The notes under the pieces are model-generated. The model saw only the letters and a program-made list of their open reading frames with translations. It made no database searches and was not told the DNA's origin. Made by a program: the position numbers and the translations under genes. This document shows, piece after piece, positions 52,117 to 59,816 of a DNA stretch of 64,000 nt. The stretch is taken from the NCBI RefSeq assembly GCF_002262935.1, contig NZ_NPIA01000001.1, positions 124,001 through 188,000 on the forward strand. The letters run 5' to 3'. The DNA comes from Lottiidibacillus patelloidae (GTDB lineage Bacteria > Bacillota > Bacilli > Bacillales > SA5d-4). Numbering within the stretch: the first letter of the stretch is position 1; each line of letters opens with the position of its first letter.

Positions 52117-53016
52117 TTACTCGTTGATTGAGTCTTTGAAAATTTTGTAAGTTTCACGAACGATGTCATAGTCAGCTGGTGATGCTTCAGCAATACCAGT
52201 CCAGTTATAAACATCTTTAAGAACTTGTACCATTTCTTCGTTATCATTGAAGCTTAAGAAAGCAGTTTTAATTGATGCAATTAATTCATCAGAAAGACCT
52301 TCACGGACTACAATTCCGTCATTTGGAATTGGGTCAGAGTATCCAATAACACGAACCTTATCCATTACATCTGGATAATCTTCTTCAACACGAGTACGTG
52401 CATCTTCGTAAGTTGTAGCAAAGTCAGCAGTACCAGTTAATAATGCTACGATAGCGTTATCATGTCCACCAGCAGTTGTTTGCGTAAAGTGGTCGTCTAA
52501 GTTTTCTACACCCATAGACATTAATTGGTTAGCAGGGAATAAGAAACCTGAAGTAGAAGAGTTATCTCCGTAAGCCCAAACTAAACCAGAAGTGTTTACT
52601 AAGTCTTCAATTGATTGAATGTCAGAGTCAGCAGGAACATTGTACTGTGCTCTATAAGAAGAAGCACCAAAACGAACAGCTTTTAAAATAACTGTAATGT
52701 TAGCACGCTCTTCAGCTTTAACATATCCGAAAGGAGGTAAGAAACCAATGTCAATTTTCTTTGATTTTAATCCTTCAGATAATGCATTGTAATCGGTTAC
52801 AACTTCAGCTTTAACAGGTACACCTAATTGCTTTTCAAGTTCAGCACGTAGAGGTTCTACAGTACTAGCAATCTCAGCAGCATCTTGAGAAGGTACAAAT
52901 CCCATTACAATTTCACCGATTGAATCGATTGTGTCAACCTGTTCCTCAGTGCCACCACAAGCAGCTAGAGATGCGATCATTACTACAGATAAAAGTAGAG
53001 CAAGTAATTTCTTCAT
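52117..53016 (-). CDS. phnD: Phosphonate-type substrate-binding lipoprotein PhnD
   Basis: 299 residues. The signal peptide ends in lipobox SLAAC, so the protein is anchored outside the membrane. A PhnD-like binding fold follows (MGFVPSQDAAEIASTVEPL, IDIGFLPPFGYV, GYSDPIPNDGIVVREGL). It captures the substrate for PhnCE1E2. GGAGGG lies 6 bases before ATG. No carbon-phosphorus lyase genes are nearby, so the substrate may be phosphite, a phosphonate degraded elsewhere, or a phosphate ester. Confidence 0.92.
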   Translation of the reverse strand: MKKLLALLLSVVMIASLAACGGTEEQVDTIDSIGEIVMGFVPSQDAAEIASTVEPLRAELEKQLGVPVKAEVVTDYNALSEGLKSKKIDIGFLPPFGYVKAEERANITVILKAVRFGASSYRAQYNVPADSDIQSIEDLVNTSGLVWAYGDNSSTSGFLFPANQLMSMGVENLDDHFTQTTAGGHDNAIVALLTGTADFATTYEDARTRVEEDYPDVMDKVRVIGYSDPIPNDGIVVREGLSDELIASIKTAFLSFNDNEEMVQVLKDVYNWTGIAEASPADYDIVRETYKIFKDSINE

Positions 53017-53035
53017 TCTTTTCCCTCCAAAATAA

Positions 53036-53063
53036 ATTGTAGTTTTTTGTATTCAATTGTCAA
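53036..53063 (-). promoter_or_regulatory. Possible promoter of the phn operon
   Basis: On the minus strand: TTGACA (53058-53063), 16-base spacer, TACAAT (53036-53041). The start would fall only about 13 bases before the phnD ATG, unusually close to its ribosome binding site, so confidence is limited. Confidence 0.35.
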
Positions 53064-53255
53064 ATTCTATTATCTATGATTTCTGATAAATTGGCTATAC
53101 TTTTTTAAAAATTAATTAATTTATTTGTAAAGTATTGTTACCTTGTTGTAAATGTAGTGTAATAAGTATAGTGAAATCAACCTGTTATGTAATATTTCCA
53201 AAATGAGTTATATTATTTATTATGAGAAAGAGAATCTTAAGGAGTGACAGTAAAC

Positions 53256-54074
53256 GTGGATTTTTACAATGATTATGAATTATATATTTTTGATTTAGAT
53301 GGAACGTTATATGAAGATACTAGCCACTTTGATTATTATGGAAAGTTATTAAAGGAACAATTACCTATAGAGATGCAGGAGCATTTTACAAAAGAATATG
53401 AACAAATGAAAGAAGGAAACCATGCCGTTGCTATTGGTAAGGCATACGATGTAGAACGCGATAGTGTTCTTACATTAGACCCACTCACTTTAAAAGTAGT
53501 TGAAGTAACAGATTGGAATGGGACCAAATGGGAGCAAAATAAAGTAGCAAATACATATGCAGGAAAACTTACCTTTGATTTTGAAAAGATGATTGCTATA
53601 GGAGATGGCTGGTGGCTACCTTTTGTATGTGCAAAACACTTTGGAGTTGAAGATACATACAATAGCTACCTCCAAACAAAAGAATATATGGTCACTGACC
53701 AATTTCAATTAACGAAAACGCCTGGATTAAAACAAGGGTTAGAAAAGCTTAAAGAAAAGAAGCAAATCGTCTTAATGACAAATAGTGATGCTGAAGATGT
53801 AGGCAGACTTCTAAAAGAACTTGATTTAGATGGAATCTTTGACGACGTGATTACTTCTGCAATGAAGCCGACGAAAACGACAACATTTTTAAATGAATTA
53901 TTATCTAAATATAAGGTAACACCAGAGCAAGCTGTTTCAATCGGTGATAATTTTATAAATGAAATTGCTCCAGCCCTTGAACTCGGAATGAATGCCCTCC
54001 TAATTCAAGCAGCAGATGTTGATGTAACGCATGAGAGATTACAAACTGTAAAAACGTTAGCTGACGCTTTATAA
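53256..54074 (+). CDS. HAD-superfamily hydrolase
   Basis: 272 residues. Motif I DLDGTLY (nucleophile Asp), motif II MTNSD, and motif IV SIGDNFINEIAPA are all present, as in HAD phosphatases. The cap region is about 130 residues long (from LLKEQLPIEM to YLQTKEYMV), suggesting a cap type used for small metabolites. GTG 53256 is taken because the family starts at DYELYIFDLDGT and AAGGAG lies 11 bases before it; GTG 53244 overlaps that site. Substrate unknown. Confidence 0.8.
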   Translation: MDFYNDYELYIFDLDGTLYEDTSHFDYYGKLLKEQLPIEMQEHFTKEYEQMKEGNHAVAIGKAYDVERDSVLTLDPLTLKVVEVTDWNGTKWEQNKVANTYAGKLTFDFEKMIAIGDGWWLPFVCAKHFGVEDTYNSYLQTKEYMVTDQFQLTKTPGLKQGLEKLKEKKQIVLMTNSDAEDVGRLLKELDLDGIFDDVITSAMKPTKTTTFLNELLSKYKVTPEQAVSIGDNFINEIAPALELGMNALLIQAADVDVTHERLQTVKTLADAL

Positions 54075-54099
54075 ACCAGACAAAAATGTCTGGTTTTTT
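54073..54099 (+). terminator. Terminator after the HAD hydrolase gene
   Basis: 9-bp stem AAACCAGAC/GTCTGGTTT, loop AAAAAT, then TTTTTT. Confidence 0.93.
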
Positions 54100-54162
54100 C
54101 GTTCTAAAATATATGGATTAGCCTAAACTATAAAAAAGGAAAATGTTATAGGGGGAAAAAAG

Positions 54163-55422
54163 TTGAAGAAATTTTTGGTGATTCTTCTTTCGTGTTATTT
54201 CGTTTATGGACTTGCAGTAAGTATATATATTTTTTACGGCTCAGACTCTTCTTTACCAGTTGTGTACAAAGGTTCGGCAGCAGATCCAGAGTTATTTATG
54301 ACAGATAGGGAATTAGAGCTAAGCCAAGAGTTTTCGCAAATTAAAAATATTATTTATTTTTTGCGTATTCCACTTGAATGGGGGGCTTATTTAGCGATAT
54401 TAATTTTTGGCTTATCTAATGCATTTGAAAAATGGGCAAAAAAACGAAAATTCTTTATTGTGCAAACAGCAATATTTGTTTTTTTTATTTCCTTGTTCGT
54501 TCGAATTATCTACTTACCAATTGATATTTATAGTTACAAAGTAAGTGTCGCTTATGGAGTTGCCACACAATCCATGGCTAGTTGGTTTAAAGATGTCGCT
54601 ATTACTTTTTTAGTTAATCTAATCGTAATGACAATAGTTATTGCTACGATTGTTTTCTTATTGAAAAAGGCAAAACAGAAGTGGTGGGTTTACACGTGGC
54701 TTTTATCAATTCCTTTTACGGTATTTTTTATGTATTTTCAACCTGTCATTATTGCTCCATTATTTAATGATTTTTATGAACTGCAAAATAAAGAACTGCA
54801 AAGCGAAATTTTAGAGTTAGCAAACGAGGCAGGTATTCCTGCAGAGCGTGTATATGAAGTAAATATGTCAGAAAAAACGAATGCAATGAATGCTTATGTT
54901 ACGGGGATTGGCAGTAATTTGCGAATAGTCTTATGGGATACAACTCTCGAAAAGTTAGAGAAAGATGAAGTGCTGTTTATTATGGCCCATGAAATTGGAC
55001 ATTACGTCAAAAATCATCTACTTCTTTCATTACTAGGATCTATTGCCTCAACATTTTTTGGCTTATATGTAAGTAATCGTCTCCTGCAGTGGTCATTGAA
55101 CAAATGGGGAGAAAATCTAAAAATACATAGTCAGGCTAGTTTCGCTATTATCCCGGCCTTACTATTAATATTTTCATTGTTAACATTTGTATCAACTCCA
55201 GTTTCAAATGTTATCTCAAGGTATCATGAACTAGAAGCAGATCGATTTGCAATTGAAATGACGAAAGACCCAGATGCAGCGATCGGATCTTTCCAAGCGT
55301 TAACAAAAGCAGGTTTAAGTGATGTTAACCCACCGACAGTTGTGAAGTGGTTGCGATATACACATCCAACCATGCTTGAACGACTTATATTTTTAGAATC
55401 GTTCAGAAATAACTCGCAATAA
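54163..55422 (+). CDS. yhfN: M48/Ste24-type membrane metalloprotease YhfN
   Basis: 419 residues with about six or seven membrane helices. HEIGH (zinc site, His276-His280) with upstream MNAYVTGIG and downstream ELEADRFAIEMT completes the M48 zinc site. The topology and length match YhfN of Bacillus and the Ste24 group, which cleave membrane-proximal substrates from the cytoplasmic or membrane side. TTG start after GGGGGAAAAAAG. Monocistronic. The substrate is unknown. Confidence 0.9.
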   Translation: MKKFLVILLSCYFVYGLAVSIYIFYGSDSSLPVVYKGSAADPELFMTDRELELSQEFSQIKNIIYFLRIPLEWGAYLAILIFGLSNAFEKWAKKRKFFIVQTAIFVFFISLFVRIIYLPIDIYSYKVSVAYGVATQSMASWFKDVAITFLVNLIVMTIVIATIVFLLKKAKQKWWVYTWLLSIPFTVFFMYFQPVIIAPLFNDFYELQNKELQSEILELANEAGIPAERVYEVNMSEKTNAMNAYVTGIGSNLRIVLWDTTLEKLEKDEVLFIMAHEIGHYVKNHLLLSLLGSIASTFFGLYVSNRLLQWSLNKWGENLKIHSQASFAIIPALLLIFSLLTFVSTPVSNVISRYHELEADRFAIEMTKDPDAAIGSFQALTKAGLSDVNPPTVVKWLRYTHPTMLERLIFLESFRNNSQ

Positions 55423-55508
55423 AATCTGTTTTTGCATTGTTTTGTAAAACAAGATGGCGGGTATGTTAAGCTATAAACATGCTTAACTTATTTGGGGGAG
55501 TTTTACTA

Positions 55509-56405
55509 ATGGAAAATAATTTTCTCGACCGCCTATATAAAAAAATATTTCATAGTCTTTCGGACATGGTATTTATAATGGAAGTTGTCGATGGGAAACG
55601 TTTTAAATATGTTGCAGCTAACGAGGTTGCAATGGAGCACGCTGATCTTAATAATAAAGAGTTTTTAGGGAAAGTATTAGAAGAAGTTCTGCCAAAAAAT
55701 ATTGCTGAAGTACTAAATGGTCATTACACGAACGCATATTTGCAAGGTGAGGCATACGTATTTGAGGATTATGTAATTTCAAAAAACAAGCAATTTTATG
55801 GTGAATCAAAACTGACAGTTTATTATGATGAATTAGAGAAAAAAACCTATATTTTATCAATTACACGGGATATCACTGATCGGAAAAAAGCGGAAGAAAA
55901 ATTAAGAAAATTAGCGTATGAAGATTATTTAACAGGTCTTGCTAACCGAAAAGTGTTTGAGGATACTTTAGAATCATGCCTTGATGGAGTAAAAAAAGGA
56001 AATGGTATTAATCAAGCAGCGGTATTATTGTTAGATGTTGATCATTTTAAACAAGTTAATGATCAATATGGTCATAGTGTTGGCGATGTATTGCTAAAAA
56101 AGATAGCGGAAATATTACAAAATAACGTAAAAGGAAACGGAACCGTTGCCCGTATTGGTGGGGATGAATTTGCAATAGTATTAGAAGTTGAAAGCGCTAA
56201 CGAAGCTAAAAATATTGCAAAAAACATTTTAAAAGAGAGTGAAGAAAAATTACTTGTTGAAAGAAATGAAATTGTAATTTCCCTAAGTATTGGTATTGCC
56301 TTAAGTTCGACAGGGCGGGGGAAAACAGTAAAAAAACATGCGGATGCAGCTTTGTATGAAGCAAAAGAAAATGGAAGAAACCAATATAAATTTTATCAAA
56401 AGTAA
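55509..56405 (+). CDS. PAS-GGDEF diguanylate cyclase
   Basis: 298 residues. A PAS domain (residues ~10-130, FHSLSDMVFIMEVVDGKRFKYV, ending DITDRKKAEEKL) precedes a GGDEF domain with the intact motif RIGGDEFAI (217-221). An RxxD inhibitory site is not seen five residues upstream of the motif, so product inhibition may be absent. It should make cyclic di-GMP in response to a signal read by PAS. GGGGGAG lies 8 bases before ATG 55509. It has no transmembrane segment and faces a YajQ-family gene across a shared terminator. Confidence 0.88.
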   Translation: MENNFLDRLYKKIFHSLSDMVFIMEVVDGKRFKYVAANEVAMEHADLNNKEFLGKVLEEVLPKNIAEVLNGHYTNAYLQGEAYVFEDYVISKNKQFYGESKLTVYYDELEKKTYILSITRDITDRKKAEEKLRKLAYEDYLTGLANRKVFEDTLESCLDGVKKGNGINQAAVLLLDVDHFKQVNDQYGHSVGDVLLKKIAEILQNNVKGNGTVARIGGDEFAIVLEVESANEAKNIAKNILKESEEKLLVERNEIVISLSIGIALSSTGRGKTVKKHADAALYEAKENGRNQYKFYQK

Positions 56406-56427
56406 AACCCGCGCAAGCGGGTTTTTG
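56404..56427. terminator. Bidirectional GCAA-tetraloop terminator
   Basis: 9-bp stem AAAACCCGC/GCGGGTTTT with loop GCAA, followed by T residues; A residues before it serve the minus-strand gene. It lies between the GGDEF gene and the yajQ-like gene. Confidence 0.92.
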
Positions 56428-56431
56428 TTGA

Positions 56432-56923
56432 TTAACGGAAATTAATAAATTGTACTTCGATTGGTAAATCTTCAGCTTTAATGGCTGCAATTACTTGTTG
56501 TAAGTCATCGCGACTTTTGCCAGTCACACGAACTTGGTCATCTTGAATTTGGCTCTTGACTTTTAACTTTAGATTTTTAATTGTATTGTTAATAATCTTA
56601 GCATTATCTTTATCAATTCCAGAAACTAATTTAACTACTTGGCGAACAGTACCACCTGATGCAGCTTCGACTTTTCCATAGTCCAAATTTTTAATAGGAA
56701 CATCTCGTTTTATTAACTTAGAAAGCAATACATCGGTTAATTGTTGAAGCTTATATTCATCATCAGATAATAAAACTAGTTCTTCATCCTTTAGCGTAAT
56801 ATCACTTTTACTTCCTTTAAAGTCATATCGTGTTGTTATTTCTTTTAGAGCAATGTTTACTGCATTTTTCACTTCTGGAAATTCTACTTTCGAAACAATA
56901 TCAAAAGACGCTTCTTTTGCCAT
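56432..56923 (-). CDS. yitK: YajQ-family nucleotide-binding protein (YitK)
   Basis: 163 residues: [49 protein letters not shown] and the end EVQFINFR are those of the YajQ/UPF0234 family (YitK in B. subtilis). YajQ members bind cyclic di-GMP or nucleic acids in some bacteria. A frame extends upstream to 57184, but those residues are unrelated to the family and lie over a separate gene, so ATG 56923 is used. The ribosome binding site GGAAG has a short 3-base spacing. It is convergent with a diguanylate cyclase gene. Confidence 0.92.
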   Translation of the reverse strand: MAKEASFDIVSKVEFPEVKNAVNIALKEITTRYDFKGSKSDITLKDEELVLLSDDEYKLQQLTDVLLSKLIKRDVPIKNLDYGKVEAASGGTVRQVVKLVSGIDKDNAKIINNTIKNLKLKVKSQIQDDQVRVTGKSRDDLQQVIAAIKAEDLPIEVQFINFR

Positions 56924-57065
56924 TAACTTCCACACCCATTCTTTTTTACCTATATTATATTGCATTTGCTTCAAAAGACAAAACGCAGTTGTAAATCTAG
57001 TAAAAAAGGCGAACCTATGCAATAGATTTCCCATAATATAGTAGTAAGGAAAAGGAGGGGGAGAA

Positions 57066-57221
57066 ATGCATAAAGGATGGATTTTCGTATTATTTGGATT
57101 TCTATTTTTAATTGCACTGTTTTTGTTTTTTTCACTAACAATTGTCTTTATTAAATGGTTAGCAGCTTTCTTTGTGGTGGTCATTATTATATTTCTATTA
57201 TTCCAGTTTCTTTTTTACTAG
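57066..57221 (+). CDS. Small two-helix membrane protein, unknown
   Basis: 51 residues, almost entirely hydrophobic: two helices ([20 protein letters not shown] and [19 protein letters not shown]) separated by IKW. It has one of the strongest ribosome binding sites here, AAAGGAGGGGGAG, 2-5 bases before ATG. I do not recognise a family. The high Phe content and the absence of charges fit a membrane peptide. It is divergent from yitK and 140 bases before the GntR regulator. Real by its start signal; function unknown. Confidence 0.6.
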   Translation: MHKGWIFVLFGFLFLIALFLFFSLTIVFIKWLAAFFVVVIIIFLLFQFLFY

Positions 57222-57261
57222 TTTTCGACAAAACTACTGATAATATATAAAAATAACCCTG

Positions 57262-57290
57262 TTGTATAGTTTATTGCTAGTTGCGATAAT
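57262..57290 (+). promoter_or_regulatory. Sigma-A promoter for the GntR regulator and hpa operon
   Basis: -35 TTGTAT (57262-57267), 17-base spacer, -10 GATAAT (57285-57290). The start would be near 57297, so the 5' UTR includes the palindrome at 57331. Confidence 0.55.
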
Positions 57291-57330
57291 AGTGGTAAGA
57301 AATAGGACAAGTAATTTTTTTTTGTTTGAA

Positions 57331-57342
57331 ATCATATATGAT
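57331..57342. promoter_or_regulatory. Palindromic operator candidate ATCATATATGAT
   Basis: Perfect 12-base palindrome followed by a related half-repeat (ATATATGATATAC, 57346-57358) between the promoter and the GntR start codon. Such sites are typical of autoregulation by FCD-type GntR proteins. Confidence 0.6.
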
Positions 57343-57360
57343 TTTATATATGATATACAT

Positions 57361-58017
57361 ATGAAGAACAAACCTCAAAAACAGAGCAAGCAACAAGCAG
57401 CCTATCAAAAAATCCGCACACGCATCTTAGATGGAACATACTCACCTGGTTACCGCATCGTTATCGATCAATTAGCAAAAGAATTTAAGGCAAGCGCTAT
57501 TCCAATTAGAGAAGCAATACGTCAGCTTGAAGCAGATGGTCTAATTCAATTTAAGCCTTACTCTGGTGCAATAGTTACCCCAATAAATGAAAACGAATAT
57601 ATCGAAACGCTATCGGTATTAGCAGTTTTAGAAGGGTATGCGACAGCACTAGCCTCAAACTTTATGACAGAAAAAGCAATTGACGAATTGAGAACAATTA
57701 ATCAGAATATGGTTCGTTCTTTAGAGTCATTTGATTTTTTGTCGTTTGGTAAATTGAATAGAGACTTCCACGCAACAAGCATTCAGTATTGTGACAACAA
57801 ATTCCTAGTGGAAAATATTAAACAAACATGGAATAGAATTGATTCGATTAGACGAATGGGCGCAACATTTGTTCCAACACGTGCAAAGCAATCAATTTCA
57901 GAGCATGAAGAAATAATATCTATGCTTGAAAGAAAAGCAACGCCATTTGAAATTGAGCAATTTGTCAGAGAGCACAAAATGAACACTGTAAAATCTTTTG
58001 ATGATAGAAAAGGGTAA
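57361..58017 (+). CDS. GntR-family regulator with FCD domain
   Basis: 218 residues. An N-terminal winged helix (AYQKIRTRILDGTYSPGYRI, SAIPIREAIRQLEADGLIQ) precedes an all-helical FCD ligand-binding domain (ALEGYATALASNF through SEHEEIISMLERK), with the His/Asp metal positions typical of FCD (DFHATSIQY, SEHEE). It probably controls the following hpa-type operon, 77 bases downstream, and its own transcription through the palindrome just upstream. No Shine-Dalgarno sequence is visible before ATG 57361, an oddity. A longer frame upstream to 57262 would overlap the promoter. The ligand is unknown. Confidence 0.88.
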   Translation: MKNKPQKQSKQQAAYQKIRTRILDGTYSPGYRIVIDQLAKEFKASAIPIREAIRQLEADGLIQFKPYSGAIVTPINENEYIETLSVLAVLEGYATALASNFMTEKAIDELRTINQNMVRSLESFDFLSFGKLNRDFHATSIQYCDNKFLVENIKQTWNRIDSIRRMGATFVPTRAKQSISEHEEIISMLERKATPFEIEQFVREHKMNTVKSFDDRKG

Positions 58018-58094
58018 AGGGGGATATTTTTTTAAATTAAGTTTTCCGAATATTCAGTCGTTTAATGATGAAAATTGTAAAATGGGGGAATGAA

Positions 58095-59024
58095 ATGATG
58101 GTTATGAGTATCGAGGAAGCAAAAGTTAAATTTAAAGGTTCAATAGCACCAATTATTACACCATTTAAAGAGAATGATGAAATTGATTATAAAGCGTTGG
58201 AGCAATTAATTGAATGGCATATTGCAGAAGGAAGTCACGGAATTTCTGTTACTGGAACGACAGGTGAACCGAGTTCATTAACGGTAGAAGAACGTGTAAA
58301 AGTAATGGAAACAGCGATTAAAACTGTTGCAGGAAGAGTTCCAGTTATTCCTGGAACTGGGTCAACAAATCATGCGGAAACACTTTACTTAACGAAACGT
58401 GCAGAAGAATTAGGTGCTGACGGCGCAATGGTTATTGTTCCTTATTACAATAAGCCAAACCAAGAAGCATTGTATAAACATTTTAAAGCTGTGGCAGACT
58501 CTACTAGTCTACCAATCATTATCTACAACATTCCTGGGCGAACGGCGACGAATTTACATGTCAAAACGCTTGCTAAATTAAATAATGATTGTGAAAACAT
58601 TATCGGTGTAAAAGAGTCAAACAAAGATTTTGAGCACGTCAATCGTGTGTTATTACATTGCGGCAAAGATTTTCTCCTATTCTCAGGGATTGAATTATTA
58701 TGTTTCCCAATGCTAGCAATTGGTGGAGCTGGCTATATTAGTGCCACTGCAAACGTATATCCAGGTAAGGTTGCTGAAGTTTATGATGCATGGGCTGCTG
58801 GAAATGTTGCTCGTGCGCAAGAACTGCATTATGAGTTAATGCCGTTAAATGATGTACTTTTCAAAGATACTAACCCAGCTCCATTAAAAGCTGCATTAGG
58901 AATGTTGAATCGTGTCCATCCAAAGTTAAGATTACCAATGGATTTACCAGCAAAGGGACTGCAAGAGGAAATTGCTGAAGTATTAAAAGGCTACGGCTTA
59001 CTTTCTGAAAAGGTGGAGTTATAA
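58095..59024 (+). CDS. DHDPS/NAL-family aldolase of the hpa cluster
   Basis: 309 residues, class I aldolase fold of the dihydrodipicolinate synthase family. Schiff-base Lys173 (GVKESNKDF), Tyr in YYNKPNQEALYKHF and YNIPGRTATN, and the substrate loop GTTGEPSSL are intact. The canonical enzyme makes tetrahydrodipicolinate for lysine and spores, but the position at the head of an hpa operon suggests a pyruvate-linked aldolase replacing HpaI. GGGGG lies 6 bases before ATG 58095. A canonical dapA cannot be excluded without phylogeny. Confidence 0.82.
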   Translation: MMVMSIEEAKVKFKGSIAPIITPFKENDEIDYKALEQLIEWHIAEGSHGISVTGTTGEPSSLTVEERVKVMETAIKTVAGRVPVIPGTGSTNHAETLYLTKRAEELGADGAMVIVPYYNKPNQEALYKHFKAVADSTSLPIIIYNIPGRTATNLHVKTLAKLNNDCENIIGVKESNKDFEHVNRVLLHCGKDFLLFSGIELLCFPMLAIGGAGYISATANVYPGKVAEVYDAWAAGNVARAQELHYELMPLNDVLFKDTNPAPLKAALGMLNRVHPKLRLPMDLPAKGLQEEIAEVLKGYGLLSEKVEL

Positions 59025-59816
59025 ATGAAAAAAGCGAGAGTGATTATTGAAGGTCGTGAACAACAAGTAACGGTAAAAGACGATCAACTAATTAATGCAG
59101 GTGGAAAAGTTTACTCTACAAATGACGTGCAAGTTTGGCTACCACCACTAAATCCTAACAAAATGATTGGCTTAGCATTAAATTACGCTGACCATGCTGA
59201 AGAATTAGGACTTGAAAAGCCGAAAGAACCAGTCCTATTTATTAAGCCGAATTCTTCTTTAGTTGGTCATAAAGCGCCTGTTTTTTACCCTGATGGAGCA
59301 ACATATATGCACTATGAAAATGAACTTGCAGTCGTTATTGGGAGAGAAGGAAAAAATATAAAACATAGTGAAGCGATGGATTATGTATCTGGATTTACTA
59401 TTGCAAATGATGTAACGGTTCGCGATTTTGTTAATAACTACTATCGTCCACCAGTGCGAGCAAAAGGACATGATACGTTTGGACCAATGGGACCATATCT
59501 CGTCGATAAAGAAGACATTGCGGATATTAATAATGTTGAACTACGAAGCTATGTTAATGGCGAGCTTCGCCAGCAAGGCAATACAAAAGATTTAATTTAT
59601 ACAATTCCTGACTTAATAGAGTTTATCAGTTCATTTATGACACTCCAACCTGGAGATATGATTTTAACAGGTACGCCAAAAGGAATTTCCCACGTCCACC
59701 CTGGCGATACAATGCGATTAGAAATAGACGGAATTGGAGCGCTTGAAAATCGTATTGTTGATGGCAGAACGAAAAAAGGAACAGAAAAAAGTGAAGCTAT
59801 CGGAGGAACACGCTAA
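59025..59816 (+). CDS. Fumarylacetoacetate-hydrolase-family enzyme (HpaG-like)
   Basis: 263 residues with one FAH domain: LALNYADHAEELGLEKP, the Mg ligands in MHYENELAVVIG and GFTIANDVTVRDF, and GDMILTGTPKGI. In homoprotocatechuate pathways two such domains decarboxylate and isomerise 5-oxopent-3-ene-1,2,5-tricarboxylate. Here only one domain is present, so it may do both steps or one partner lies outside. AAGGTGGAG precedes the ATG, directly after the aldolase stop. It overlaps hpaE by one base (TAATG). Confidence 0.85.
   Translation: MKKARVIIEGREQQVTVKDDQLINAGGKVYSTNDVQVWLPPLNPNKMIGLALNYADHAEELGLEKPKEPVLFIKPNSSLVGHKAPVFYPDGATYMHYENELAVVIGREGKNIKHSEAMDYVSGFTIANDVTVRDFVNNYYRPPVRAKGHDTFGPMGPYLVDKEDIADINNVELRSYVNGELRQQGNTKDLIYTIPDLIEFISSFMTLQPGDMILTGTPKGISHVHPGDTMRLEIDGIGALENRIVDGRTKKGTEKSEAIGGTR

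Noticed and set aside
56924-57184. Long N-terminal extension of the YajQ-family frame
   Set aside because: The extra residues are low-complexity and basic and do not resemble the family. They overlap a strong plus-strand start signal; the family begins at MAKEASFD, 56923.
58095-59024. Plain lysine-biosynthesis DapA
   Set aside because: Not fully excluded. The sequence keeps all DHDPS features, but the operon context argues for a catabolic aldolase, so it was left without a gene symbol.
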